Both the position numbers and the translations under genes were made by a program. From Flavobacteriales bacterium (GTDB lineage Bacteria; Bacteroidota; Bacteroidia; Flavobacteriales_F; PHOS-HE28): a DNA stretch of 64,000 bases. The stretch is taken from contig JADJLR010000001.1 of the NCBI GenBank assembly GCA_016710015.1, positions 248,001 to 312,000 of the forward strand. Reading direction: 5' to 3'. The stretch's first letter is position 1. Every line of letters begins with the position of its first letter. This document shows, one piece after another, positions 16,947 to 25,062 of the stretch. The notes below the pieces were generated by a model. That model was not told the DNA's origin. It saw nothing but the letters and a program-made list of their open reading frames with translations, and ran no database searches.

Positions 16947-18743
16947 ATGAAAAAGACCCTCACAGCCAACATCAGCGGCACGGTATTCCACATTGAGGAA
17001 GATGCCTACGACAAGCTGCAACGCTACCTCGCGAACATCCGCGCCCAATTCAACGGCACCGACGGCCGGGACGAGATCATGTCCGACATCGAAGCGCGGA
17101 TCGCCGAGCTTTTCAATGAACGTCTCCAAGGTCGACAGGTGGTCTCCATCGCGGTGGTGGATCATGTGATCACGGTCATGGGCCAGCCGGAGGATTTCGG
17201 AGATGGTGAACCCGTGGAACCGGAACGAACGAACGAGCCGATCAGTGGCACCAGTTCCAAGGGCAAGCGTTTCTTCCGCGATCCGGACGACAAATGGCTG
17301 GGCGGCGTGATCGGCGGTCTGGGCGCGTACATCAATGTGGATCCGTTGTGGCTCCGCATCGCGATGATCGTCTTGGTCTCGGCCAGCATCGGGTCGCTCA
17401 TTCCACTCTATGTCCTTCTTTGGATCCTCGTTCCCAAGGCCGACAACGCCACCGATCGATTGCAGATGCGCGGCGAAGCGGTGACCGTGGACAACATCAA
17501 ACGCGCGGTTGAAGAAGGTGCCGAACGGGTAAAACAAGGAGGCGAACGCTTCGCGAACGAAGCCTCGAGCATGGGCCGTGATTGGAGCCAGCGCATGGAA
17601 AAGAATGGCGGACGAGCGGTCGCGGTGATCGCCAAATTGATCGGCGTGTTCTTGCTGATCACCGCATTCGGACTATTGCTTTCCATGGTCACCGGCCTGA
17701 TCGGGGGTAGCGTTTCGTTGTGGCATGCCACATGGACCAGTGATGACATGGGGTTCTTGGACCTAGGCGGACTGCTTTTCAACAGTCGCGAACACGCCCT
17801 ATGGTTCGGGATCGGGGCGTTCACCTTGCTGGTGGTACCGATCCTCGGTCTCTTCCTCGCGGGATTCCGGTTGTTGCTGAACACCCGTACACCGAAGTGG
17901 TTGGGCTGGTCGTTGGTGCTGATCTGGTTCCTTGCACTTGTCCCGACCATTTGGGCCGCATTGGATCTGGCCAAGGACTTCAAGCGCGAGAACAGCATGC
18001 GCACCGAGGTGGAATTGGTGCAACCGGCCTCCGGACTGCTGTACCTGGACACCATGGTACCCACCGTTGGCGACGGCGACTGGAGCGTGGAATTCAATAA
18101 CGGGGAATTGAATGTGGATCTGGAAGGGCTGCACGTGGAGAACGGTTTGGTGAAAGGTGCGTGGGCGCATTTGGACGTGGAGCGAAGTGCCGATACGTTG
18201 TACCACCTGAAAGCGCTGCGCGAAGCGTATGGCAGTTCCGCGAAGACCGCACTGGGCAGGGCCAGTCGCATCCAATTCAGTTACCAACAGGAAGGCGATG
18301 TCCTTTTCGTTTCACCGGTCCTCGAATACCCGGTGGAGGATCGGATCCGTGCGCAGGACCTGAAGTTCACACTCGAAGTTCCACTAGGCAAGAGCATCTT
18401 CCTTCGCCCGGGAAGCAAGAAGATGATCTACGACATCGACAACGTGACCAATACGTACGACCGGGACATGTTGGGCCGCACTTGGACCATGACCTCCCGT
18501 GGGTTGGAGGACCTGAATGCACCGAGCCGTCGAGACCAGGACCCTACTGCTCCTGTGGACACTATCCGCGCTACAGGCCCTATAGCCGCAGTGGTGTGGC
18601 AGGGAACGCGGCGTACGAAAGCGAGCCAGCGACCGCAGCCAACCACGCATTCAACGGCCACACCAGTAGCAGACACACCACGCCCTGCCAGCTTGGTACC
18701 CAACGTATTGGGCCTATTGCTCGACCAGATGACCTTGAATTGA
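16947..18743 (+). CDS. PspC domain-containing membrane protein
   Basis: A 598-residue protein. Residues 1-80 form a cytoplasmic domain (MKKTLTANISGTVFHIEEDAYDKL, then RDEIMSDIEARIAELF) found on Bacteroidota PspC proteins. The PspC domain lies at about 107-170 (KRFFRDPDDKWLGGVIGGLGAYINVDPLWLRI, a membrane helix, then LLWILVPKA). Three or four further helices follow up to about residue 345, then a large soluble C-terminal region of beta character with a Thr/Pro-rich tail. PspC senses membrane stress in the phage shock response. It is transcribed with the PadR regulator 27 bases upstream, and is probably regulated by it. No PspA is nearby. Confidence 0.88.
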   Translation: MKKTLTANISGTVFHIEEDAYDKLQRYLANIRAQFNGTDGRDEIMSDIEARIAELFNERLQGRQVVSIAVVDHVITVMGQPEDFGDGEPVEPERTNEPISGTSSKGKRFFRDPDDKWLGGVIGGLGAYINVDPLWLRIAMIVLVSASIGSLIPLYVLLWILVPKADNATDRLQMRGEAVTVDNIKRAVEEGAERVKQGGERFANEASSMGRDWSQRMEKNGGRAVAVIAKLIGVFLLITAFGLLLSMVTGLIGGSVSLWHATWTSDDMGFLDLGGLLFNSREHALWFGIGAFTLLVVPILGLFLAGFRLLLNTRTPKWLGWSLVLIWFLALVPTIWAALDLAKDFKRENSMRTEVELVQPASGLLYLDTMVPTVGDGDWSVEFNNGELNVDLEGLHVENGLVKGAWAHLDVERSADTLYHLKALREAYGSSAKTALGRASRIQFSYQQEGDVLFVSPVLEYPVEDRIRAQDLKFTLEVPLGKSIFLRPGSKKMIYDIDNVTNTYDRDMLGRTWTMTSRGLEDLNAPSRRDQDPTAPVDTIRATGPIAAVVWQGTRRTKASQRPQPTTHSTATPVADTPRPASLVPNVLGLLLDQMTLN

Positions 18744-18788
18744 GCCGCCCAAGGGGCTCCGGAAACAGCGAGGGGTCGATCATTCCGG

Positions 18789-18820
18789 GGAACGCCCTGT
18801 CCCGAACGTGAGGGCGTTCC
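18789..18820. other. Stem-loop after the PspC gene
   Basis: A perfect 10-bp inverted repeat, GGAACGCCCT and AGGGCGTTCC, surrounds a 12-base loop, 45 bases after the PspC stop. There is no T-tract, so it may be an attenuating or mRNA-stabilising hairpin rather than a classic terminator. Confidence 0.5.
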
Positions 18821-18884
18821 GGGACGGGGCGGCTTCATGCACGACCAACCCCATGGCTACCTTTCGCCCACAATGCCCAAGCGG

Positions 18885-19928
18885 ATGACCAAAGCCAGCA
18901 AGATCAAGCACTTCGACCCCAACGACCCGGCCAGCGCGGGTGCGGGGATCTTCGGTCTGCCTTTCACAGCGGAAGAAGCGGACATCGTTCTGGTGCCGGT
19001 TCCTTGGGAGGTGACCACCAGTTACGGCGGCGGCACTTCGCATGGTCCGAAGGCCATCTTGGAAGCCAGCAAGCAGGTGGATCTATTCCACGCGGAATTC
19101 CCGGATCTCTGGAAACGCGGCATCGTCATGGACGAGATCCCGGCCGCGTTGATGGAACAGAGCAACGCGTTGAAGAAAGAGGCGAAGCACGTGATCGACC
19201 TGCTCGTGAATGGCGGCAACAAGAAGGAACAGGCGCGTGCTGCGAAGGCCTTGGAATTGATCAACGCCGAATGCGCGGTGATGAACGATTGGGTGGAGCA
19301 ACGCACCGGATATTGGTTGGACCAAGGCAAACGGGTCGGGTTGATCGGTGGTGACCACAGCACGCCCTTGGGATATTTCCGCGCACAGGCCAAGCGGCAC
19401 AAGGAATTCGGGATCCTGCACATCGATGCCCATTTGGACCTGCGCAAGGCCTACGAAGGATTCACATACAGCCATGCGAGCATCCTCTACAATGCCCTTC
19501 CGCTGAAGCAATTGCAACGCGTGGTGAGCATCGGGATCCGCGATTTCTGCGAACAAGAGAACGAGGTCTTCCTGAAGCAAAAGGATCGTGTTCGCGTTGT
19601 GCGCAGTGCGGACATCCGCCGTCAGCAATTCGATGGAGTCACGTGGCGGGAACAGTGCGATGCCATCATCTCGTCATTACCGACCAACGTTCACATCAGT
19701 TTCGACATTGATGGTCTGGACCCCACATTGTGCCCGAATACCGGCACACCTGTTCCCGGCGGATTCCAGTTCGAAGAAGCCACCTACCTCCTATCGCGTT
19801 TGGCAGCGAGTGGAAAGCGCATCATTGGTTTCGACCTAGTGGAAGTAACGCCGGGTAAGGACGAATGGGACGCCAACGTGGGAGCGCGTATGCTCTTCCA
19901 CCTGTGCGGCCTTCTGCCAAGTCGATAG
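18885..19928 (+). CDS. Arginase/agmatinase family (ureohydrolase) enzyme
   Basis: About 347 residues. The binuclear manganese site is complete: GGDHSTPLG, HIDAHLDLR and SFDIDGLDP, and the C-terminal FDLVEVTPGKDEWDANVGARM motif is present. The N-terminal VPVPWEVTTSYGGGTSHGP segment is typical for the group. An insertion around residues 100-150 makes it longer than ordinary agmatinases (about 300 residues), as seen in a Bacteroidota subgroup. It hydrolyses a guanidino- or formimidoyl-type substrate to urea or formamide; arginine, agmatine and formimidoylglutamate are all possible, and the last would connect to hutH, but distance argues against it. Start alternatives: ATG at 18873 or 18837. A TACCTTTC box just upstream favours 18873 or 18885. 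Confidence 0.85.
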   Translation: MTKASKIKHFDPNDPASAGAGIFGLPFTAEEADIVLVPVPWEVTTSYGGGTSHGPKAILEASKQVDLFHAEFPDLWKRGIVMDEIPAALMEQSNALKKEAKHVIDLLVNGGNKKEQARAAKALELINAECAVMNDWVEQRTGYWLDQGKRVGLIGGDHSTPLGYFRAQAKRHKEFGILHIDAHLDLRKAYEGFTYSHASILYNALPLKQLQRVVSIGIRDFCEQENEVFLKQKDRVRVVRSADIRRQQFDGVTWREQCDAIISSLPTNVHISFDIDGLDPTLCPNTGTPVPGGFQFEEATYLLSRLAASGKRIIGFDLVEVTPGKDEWDANVGARMLFHLCGLLPSR

Positions 19929-19934
19929 ATCACT

Positions 19935-20684
19935 CTAAGGGTTCCGCTCCTTCCACGCTTGCTCCAACGCACCGAGGAAGTGGTCGCTTTGCTGCGCACC
20001 ACTGACCGTGTACTTGCGATCGAACACGAAGAAGGGTACACCACCCACACCGATCTCTTGCGCTTCGCGTTCATCGGCACGCACTTCCTCGGTGAAGCGC
20101 GTACTCGTGAGCATGTCCTGCACGTCGTCTGCGTCCAGCCCGATCTCCTGGCCAAGACGGACCAGCGTTGAGTGATCGGCCAAGTGCGCCCCTTCGATGA
20201 AATATGCCCTGAACAAACGTTCCTTCGCCTCATCACCCTTCCCCTTCGTCTTCGCGAATTGGAGGAGACGGTGGGCTTCGAACGAACTGCCTATTACGGC
20301 CTTGTCCATCTGGTAATCGAGCCCTACCGACTTGGCGCGCTGCACTACACCTTGCACCCGAGCCTTCGCGTCCTCGCGCGTTCCGCCGTATTTGGCCACG
20401 AGCATGCCATACATATCGAACTCACTCCGGGCAGGTGCTTGTGGATCCAATTCGAAACTCTTCCAGACCACCGTCACTTCATCCTTGTGGGCGAACCGGT
20501 CCAAAGCCGATCCGAATTCGCGCTTGCCGATGTAACAGAACGGACAAACAACGTCGCTCCAGATCTCAATGGTCATGGTCTTGCTGGTGGGCTGGTTCGT
20601 GGTGTTGGGCAATGATCCCAGGAATTGCGCATTCGCCAGCGCAGCATATGGGAGTCCGAGAAAGAGCAGTGCGTGGCGCAGCAT
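19935..20684 (-). CDS. DsbA/FrnE-like thioredoxin-fold oxidoreductase
   Basis: A 249-residue protein of the DsbA family, FrnE branch (2-hydroxychromene-2-carboxylate isomerase/DsbA-like). The redox motif is CPFC in WSDVVCPFCYIGKREF and the cis-Pro loop is GVGGVPFFVFDRKY. The helical insertion YGGTREDAKARVQGVVQRAK is family-typical. FrnE proteins are usually cytosolic and begin at the equivalent of MTIEIWSD (an in-frame ATG at 20576). Here 36 extra residues upstream look like a signal peptide (MLRHALLFLGLPYAALANAQ), so a periplasmic disulfide role is possible. The nearest gene on the same strand is far away, so it is probably monocistronic. It converges on the arginase-family gene. Confidence 0.85.
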   Translation of the reverse strand: MLRHALLFLGLPYAALANAQFLGSLPNTTNQPTSKTMTIEIWSDVVCPFCYIGKREFGSALDRFAHKDEVTVVWKSFELDPQAPARSEFDMYGMLVAKYGGTREDAKARVQGVVQRAKSVGLDYQMDKAVIGSSFEAHRLLQFAKTKGKGDEAKERLFRAYFIEGAHLADHSTLVRLGQEIGLDADDVQDMLTSTRFTEEVRADEREAQEIGVGGVPFFVFDRKYTVSGAQQSDHFLGALEQAWKERNP

Positions 20685-20817
20685 ACCGCAAAGATCGGTC
20701 GATCCGGAACCGCTTCCACTTCAGCACCCGACGGGCTTGATGCTGAACACTTAAACGTGGAGAATTCGCCTGCGCACGTGGCCGAGCGCGTGGTTTGGTT
20801 CGGTTCTTTTACCGACC

Positions 20818-22287
20818 ATGTCGATCATCCGATCCAGCACTGGCCTATTGCTGGTCTTCGTTCTTTCAACTTGGTGTACCGCGCAAAGCACGTGGCGCAC
20901 GGATAGCTTGATGGTCACTTGGCCGATCCAACAACGGCTGCAAGAGCTGATCACCAACCGTGGCCGCGGTGTTGTGCGTGCAGTGGACACGAAGGACCTC
21001 TATACGGAACTGGCGAACGAAGCTCCAAGTATTCCCGTGTTCGCGGATGCGGAGGTGGAAGCGTATACCGACCTCTATGGTGAGCCCCAACGCGAACAAT
21101 TCCGATTCTTGTTGGGCATGTGCGCCGAGTACTTCCCGATGATCGAGGCGGCGCTCGCTGCTCAAGATCTACCGAACGACCTCAAGTACCTGCCCATGGC
21201 ACTGTCCGCCATGAATGTCCATGCCGGATCCCGCGATGGTGGTGCCGGGTTGTGGATGCTCACATACCCTGTAGCGGTGCGGTACGGATTGACGGTGACC
21301 GCAGATATGGATGAACGGCACGACGCGGTGAAGAGCACCGAGGCTGCCGTGCGCTACCTGAAGGACCTGTACGCACGCTACACCGAACCGAGTTTGGCGA
21401 TCATGGCCTTCGCTTGCGGTCCGGCGAATGTCACCCGTGCACAACAACGGACCGGTGGTGCCACGGACTTCCGGACACTCTACCCGGAGTTCACCGAGGG
21501 CCAGCAGGATGTTATGCCGCTGTTGATGGCCTTCATTCACCTCACAGCCAATGGCGAACGCTTGGGGCTAACGGCGATCCATCCAGCAGCGCCGGGATCG
21601 GCCGAATCGATGCCGGTGCCCGAGACCTTGCAGCTAACCATCGTAGCGCGCGTGATGCAACTGCCCGAAGCGCAACTTCGCAGCTTGAATCCTACACTGT
21701 GCGGGGGGCGGATCCCGGCAGGCCATCCCTTTCAAGTGCCTATTGGTACCGGCGTACGTTTTGGACAGCGCGCTGATTCGCTGGCCCGTGCTGCCATGCG
21801 GATCGCAAAGGAGGAACCGGTGAACAGCAATTTGAATTCGGACAAGCTCGTATCCGTATTGGTGGAGAAGTCCATTCGCTATCGGGTCCGTTCCGGAGAC
21901 AACCTCGGTCTGATCGCGCAGCGGCACCATGTATCGGTGAAGCAATTGAAGGCTTGGAATCATCTGCGAAGCGATCGGATCAATGCAGGCCAGACCTTGG
22001 TGATCCACACGAAGAAGCGTGAATGGGTAAAGCCAACGGTGGAACCGGAACCCAGCTTACCCGATGACGAAGAGCCCACGAATAGCATCGTTCCGGTCAC
22101 GAATACCAGTGCGATCACACCACACGTTCGGGGATCCGAGCCTCTATCCTATACGGTGCGCAGTGGAGATTCGCTCTTTGGGATCGCACGGCGGTACCCC
22201 GGTCTTAGCGCTGAACGGATCCGCGAGGTGAACGGCATCGGAAACAACATCCATCCCGGACAGGAACTCACCATTCCACGACCATGA
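20818..22287 (+). CDS. Lytic transglycosylase-like protein with two LysM domains, catalytic Glu replaced
   Basis: A 489-residue exported protein (signal peptide ending at STWCTAQ). Residues about 90-250 match the MltD-type SLT fold: a helical N-part, LPNDLKYLP, then GLWM and ACGPANV. In active enzymes the equivalent of LPMALSAMN reads LP-x-x-ES-x-x-x, with Glu as the general acid/base. Here that position is Leu129 (codon CTG at 21202-21204), and GLWQ is GLWM. The fold is kept but cleavage of peptidoglycan is unlikely. Two LysM repeats follow (IRYRVRSGDNLGLIAQRH... at about 355-400 and LSYTVRSGDSLFGIARRY... at 444-489), which bind glycan strands. It overlaps the next gene by 4 bases and probably anchors the O-acylation cassette to peptidoglycan (inference). 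Confidence 0.85.
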   Translation: MSIIRSSTGLLLVFVLSTWCTAQSTWRTDSLMVTWPIQQRLQELITNRGRGVVRAVDTKDLYTELANEAPSIPVFADAEVEAYTDLYGEPQREQFRFLLGMCAEYFPMIEAALAAQDLPNDLKYLPMALSAMNVHAGSRDGGAGLWMLTYPVAVRYGLTVTADMDERHDAVKSTEAAVRYLKDLYARYTEPSLAIMAFACGPANVTRAQQRTGGATDFRTLYPEFTEGQQDVMPLLMAFIHLTANGERLGLTAIHPAAPGSAESMPVPETLQLTIVARVMQLPEAQLRSLNPTLCGGRIPAGHPFQVPIGTGVRFGQRADSLARAAMRIAKEEPVNSNLNSDKLVSVLVEKSIRYRVRSGDNLGLIAQRHHVSVKQLKAWNHLRSDRINAGQTLVIHTKKREWVKPTVEPEPSLPDDEEPTNSIVPVTNTSAITPHVRGSEPLSYTVRSGDSLFGIARRYPGLSAERIREVNGIGNNIHPGQELTIPRP

Positions 22288-23774
22288 GACCCACGCAGGT
22301 GCTCGCTTTCCTTCTGGTGGTCCTGGCTGGTCTCGGACTGGTCGGGCTGTTGGTGCCGGAAGGCGGCATTCCCTTCAGCAACGCCTTCACCTTTCGTGCG
22401 CCGGACCCAGCTACCGTGCTCTTCGACAAGGAACCGGAACAGGTGGACATCAGCGACATCCTTGCGGTGACCACGGATTCTGCTGCGGTGCTTGAACCAG
22501 AAACGCTCTTGGACAGCCTTGGGTACGACAGTGTCGCAGCGAACATCCCCTTCTCTTTCGACTCCACGAAGTTGCGGCCGCTGGAAGAACGCATCGCCCT
22601 GCACTATCCCAACGATGGTAAGAAAGTGCTCTGGCCTTTGTTCGCGAAATTGCAAAAGGCCAACGCGGGAACACGCCCGTTGCGTGTGATGCACTACGGC
22701 GATTCCCAACTGGAAGGCGATCGCATCACATCCTACTTGCGGAACAAATTGCAGACCCAATTCAGCGGCACCGGCCCCGGATTGATCGCCGTGGCGGACA
22801 TCGTCCCCAGTTTCAGTGTGGACCGCGTGATATCCGACAATTGGCTCCGCTTTAGTGTGATGGGGCGCAAGGATCCCACCCTCACACATTCGCGTTACGG
22901 GGCCATGTCCAGCTTCTCCCGATTCACACCGATCCTTCCGGATTCAGTTCCCGTGGATACCATTGAGCACGAAGCCACCGTGACCATCCGCCCCTTGCGC
23001 CGCGCGTATGGCAAGGCCCAGCAATTCAACACGGTCAAGCTCTTCTACGGTTGGCATCGCGCACCGCTCACCATCGAATTCCGAAAGGGCGATGAGGTGA
23101 TCTCAACGGAAGTCATCGACCCAACGAACGAGATGCGCGTTCGGGTGTGGGAACTCGGTGCCACGCCGAAGGAGATCACGATCACTTTTCGCGGGCACGA
23201 CAGTCCGGATGTGTTCGGCATTTCACTAGAAGGAAGATCTGGCGTGTGTATGGACAACATCGCTGCACGTGGAGGTGCGGGCTACGAATTCAAACGTGCG
23301 GACCAATCGCTCTTGCATGCGATGTACAGCTACTTGGATGTGGAACTCCTGATCCTGCAATACGGCGGGAACGTGCTACCGAATTTGAAGGATGCGGAAG
23401 AGGCCGCGCAATACGGACGGTTCTTCGGGGCACAGATCGCCCGATTCAAGAAGATGATCCCCGGTGTCTCCATCATCGTCATCGGTCCAAGCGACATGAG
23501 CATCAAGGACGGTGAGCATTTCGTTACCCGCCCCTACCTCGAGGAGGTACGCGATGCGATGAAGACCAACGCGCTCGCGCAGGGTGCGGTCTTCTGGGAC
23601 ATGTACGCTGCCATGGGAGGACGCAATAGCATGGTGAGTTGGGTAGAGGCCGATCCACCCTTGGCCGCCTCGGACTACACCCACTTCAGTCCGCAAGGTG
23701 CCAAGAAAGTGGCCGAACTCTTCTATACCGCCTTGATCAACGATTTCGCCGCTTACTACGCATCCAAACCCTGA
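22284..23774 (+). CDS. SGNH/GDSL hydrolase-fold protein, membrane-anchored (O-acetyl transfer or esterase)
   Basis: A 496-residue protein with an N-terminal membrane anchor (MRPTQVLAFLLVVLAGLGLVGLL). The SGNH core has block I MHYGDSQLEGDRI with nucleophile Ser141, a glycine block around NIAARGG, and the Asp/His pair in SDYTHFSPQGAKK near the C-terminus. A beta-sandwich insertion lies between residues 210 and 320. Such proteins transfer acetyl groups to, or remove them from, envelope glycans in the periplasm. It overlaps the LysM protein gene (ATGA) upstream and is followed by a second SGNH gene after one base. With the MBOAT at the end of the set, the layout resembles two-component O-acetylation systems (PatA/PatB, AlgI/AlgJ/AlgX). 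Confidence 0.85.
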   Translation: MRPTQVLAFLLVVLAGLGLVGLLVPEGGIPFSNAFTFRAPDPATVLFDKEPEQVDISDILAVTTDSAAVLEPETLLDSLGYDSVAANIPFSFDSTKLRPLEERIALHYPNDGKKVLWPLFAKLQKANAGTRPLRVMHYGDSQLEGDRITSYLRNKLQTQFSGTGPGLIAVADIVPSFSVDRVISDNWLRFSVMGRKDPTLTHSRYGAMSSFSRFTPILPDSVPVDTIEHEATVTIRPLRRAYGKAQQFNTVKLFYGWHRAPLTIEFRKGDEVISTEVIDPTNEMRVRVWELGATPKEITITFRGHDSPDVFGISLEGRSGVCMDNIAARGGAGYEFKRADQSLLHAMYSYLDVELLILQYGGNVLPNLKDAEEAAQYGRFFGAQIARFKKMIPGVSIIVIGPSDMSIKDGEHFVTRPYLEEVRDAMKTNALAQGAVFWDMYAAMGGRNSMVSWVEADPPLAASDYTHFSPQGAKKVAELFYTALINDFAAYYASKP

Positions 23775-23775
23775 T

Positions 23776-25056
23776 ATGCAGATCTCCCAGCTCGTAGCCG
23801 TTCATGCAGAACAACGCTTGCCGTTGATCCTCGGCTTCGTGACGGCTTGCCTGTTCTTGCCGAGGGCGCATGCTCAGGAGAACCCGCTTCACCTGCCGTC
23901 TTTGTCGTTCGTGGATGCATCCAAGAATGCGCTGATCTTCGCTGGCGACCGCACAGCTTGGGACCGTTATCACGCCAAGGTGGACAAGCTGATGATGGAA
24001 GGAACCGGGCAGGTCCACATCGCGCAATTCGGTGGATCCCATCTGCAAGCCGACATGTGGAGCATGGAGCTGCGGCATCGGTTACAGAACGTGGTGCCCG
24101 GTGTGAAAGGTGGTCGCGGTTTCATCTTCCCGTACAACATGGCACGGAGCAACAACCCGTATTGGTACCACCCGGAATACACCGGGCAGTGGTCCTATTC
24201 CAAGAACACAGCGCGTGGCGATACTGCACTGGGGATCGCAGGCTACTCGGTGACCACGACCGATTCGCCCACGAACCTGAAGGTGAGCTTCCGCGGCGAG
24301 GTCTACGCGGGGTACACCTTCAACCGCGTGAAAGTGTTGCACGGGATGGATCGCAATTTCGAGGTGATCGCTTGGTCGCCGGACTCGTTGGTCCACATCG
24401 AACAACGTGTGGATAGCGTGCGTGGATACACGGTGATCGAATACGACCGATATGTGGATACGCTGCACCTCCGCTTCGAACGAACGGACACCACGCAGCT
24501 TCGTTTCACCCTGCATGGGATCACACTGGAAAGTGATGATCCCGGCTTCTTCTACCACGCGAATGGAGTGAATGGAGCAAGCACCGTCAGTTGGTTGCGC
24601 TGTGCACGATACACGGAAGAATTGGCCGTGATCGAACCCGACCTCGTGGTGTTCAGCATCGGTATCAACGACGCACACGACCCGGACTTCAGTGCAGAAC
24701 GGTACGAGCGGAACTATGCGGAACTCATCGCCAGGACCTTGGAAGCCTCACCCGGCGCAGCGATCCTGCTCACCACCAATACGGACAGCTATGTGAAACG
24801 TCGATATCCGAACAAGAACGGAGCGGCAGTGCGCGAGGTGATGCTGCGCCTTTCCGCCAAATATGGCTGCGGTGTATGGGACACTTTCGGAGTGATGGGT
24901 GGCCAAACCTCCATCGCCCGTTGGCAGGAAGCGGGCTTTGCGAAGAAGGATCGCGTCCACTTCACGCGGGCCGGTTATACCGCACTCGGCGACCTGCTCT
25001 TCAGTGCGTTGATGGAGTCCTACGGTCAATATGTGGAACGGACCTATCGTCCCTAA
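23776..25056 (+). CDS. Second SGNH hydrolase-fold protein of the O-acylation cassette
   Basis: A 426-residue exported protein (signal peptide to about PRAHAQ). Block I reads AQFGGSHLQADMW with Ser88 as nucleophile, followed by a beta-sandwich, then FSIGINDAHD (Asn of the oxyanion hole) and DRVHFTRAGYTALG with the catalytic Asp and His. The catalytic set is complete. It is a distant paralogue of the SGNH protein just upstream: the same architecture, and similar GGxx core and terminal His block, but low identity elsewhere, which suggests different acceptor or opposite roles (transferase versus esterase). The gene starts one base after the previous stop and ends 6 bases before the MBOAT gene. 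Confidence 0.85.
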   Translation: MQISQLVAVHAEQRLPLILGFVTACLFLPRAHAQENPLHLPSLSFVDASKNALIFAGDRTAWDRYHAKVDKLMMEGTGQVHIAQFGGSHLQADMWSMELRHRLQNVVPGVKGGRGFIFPYNMARSNNPYWYHPEYTGQWSYSKNTARGDTALGIAGYSVTTTDSPTNLKVSFRGEVYAGYTFNRVKVLHGMDRNFEVIAWSPDSLVHIEQRVDSVRGYTVIEYDRYVDTLHLRFERTDTTQLRFTLHGITLESDDPGFFYHANGVNGASTVSWLRCARYTEELAVIEPDLVVFSIGINDAHDPDFSAERYERNYAELIARTLEASPGAAILLTTNTDSYVKRRYPNKNGAAVREVMLRLSAKYGCGVWDTFGVMGGQTSIARWQEAGFAKKDRVHFTRAGYTALGDLLFSALMESYGQYVERTYRP

Positions 25057-25062
25057 CAACCC

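Noticed and set aside
18885..19928. Arginase-family gene as HutG of a histidine-use pathway with hutH
   Set aside because: The genes are more than 12 kb apart with no other hut genes, and the sequence motifs do not separate formimidoylglutamase from agmatinase.
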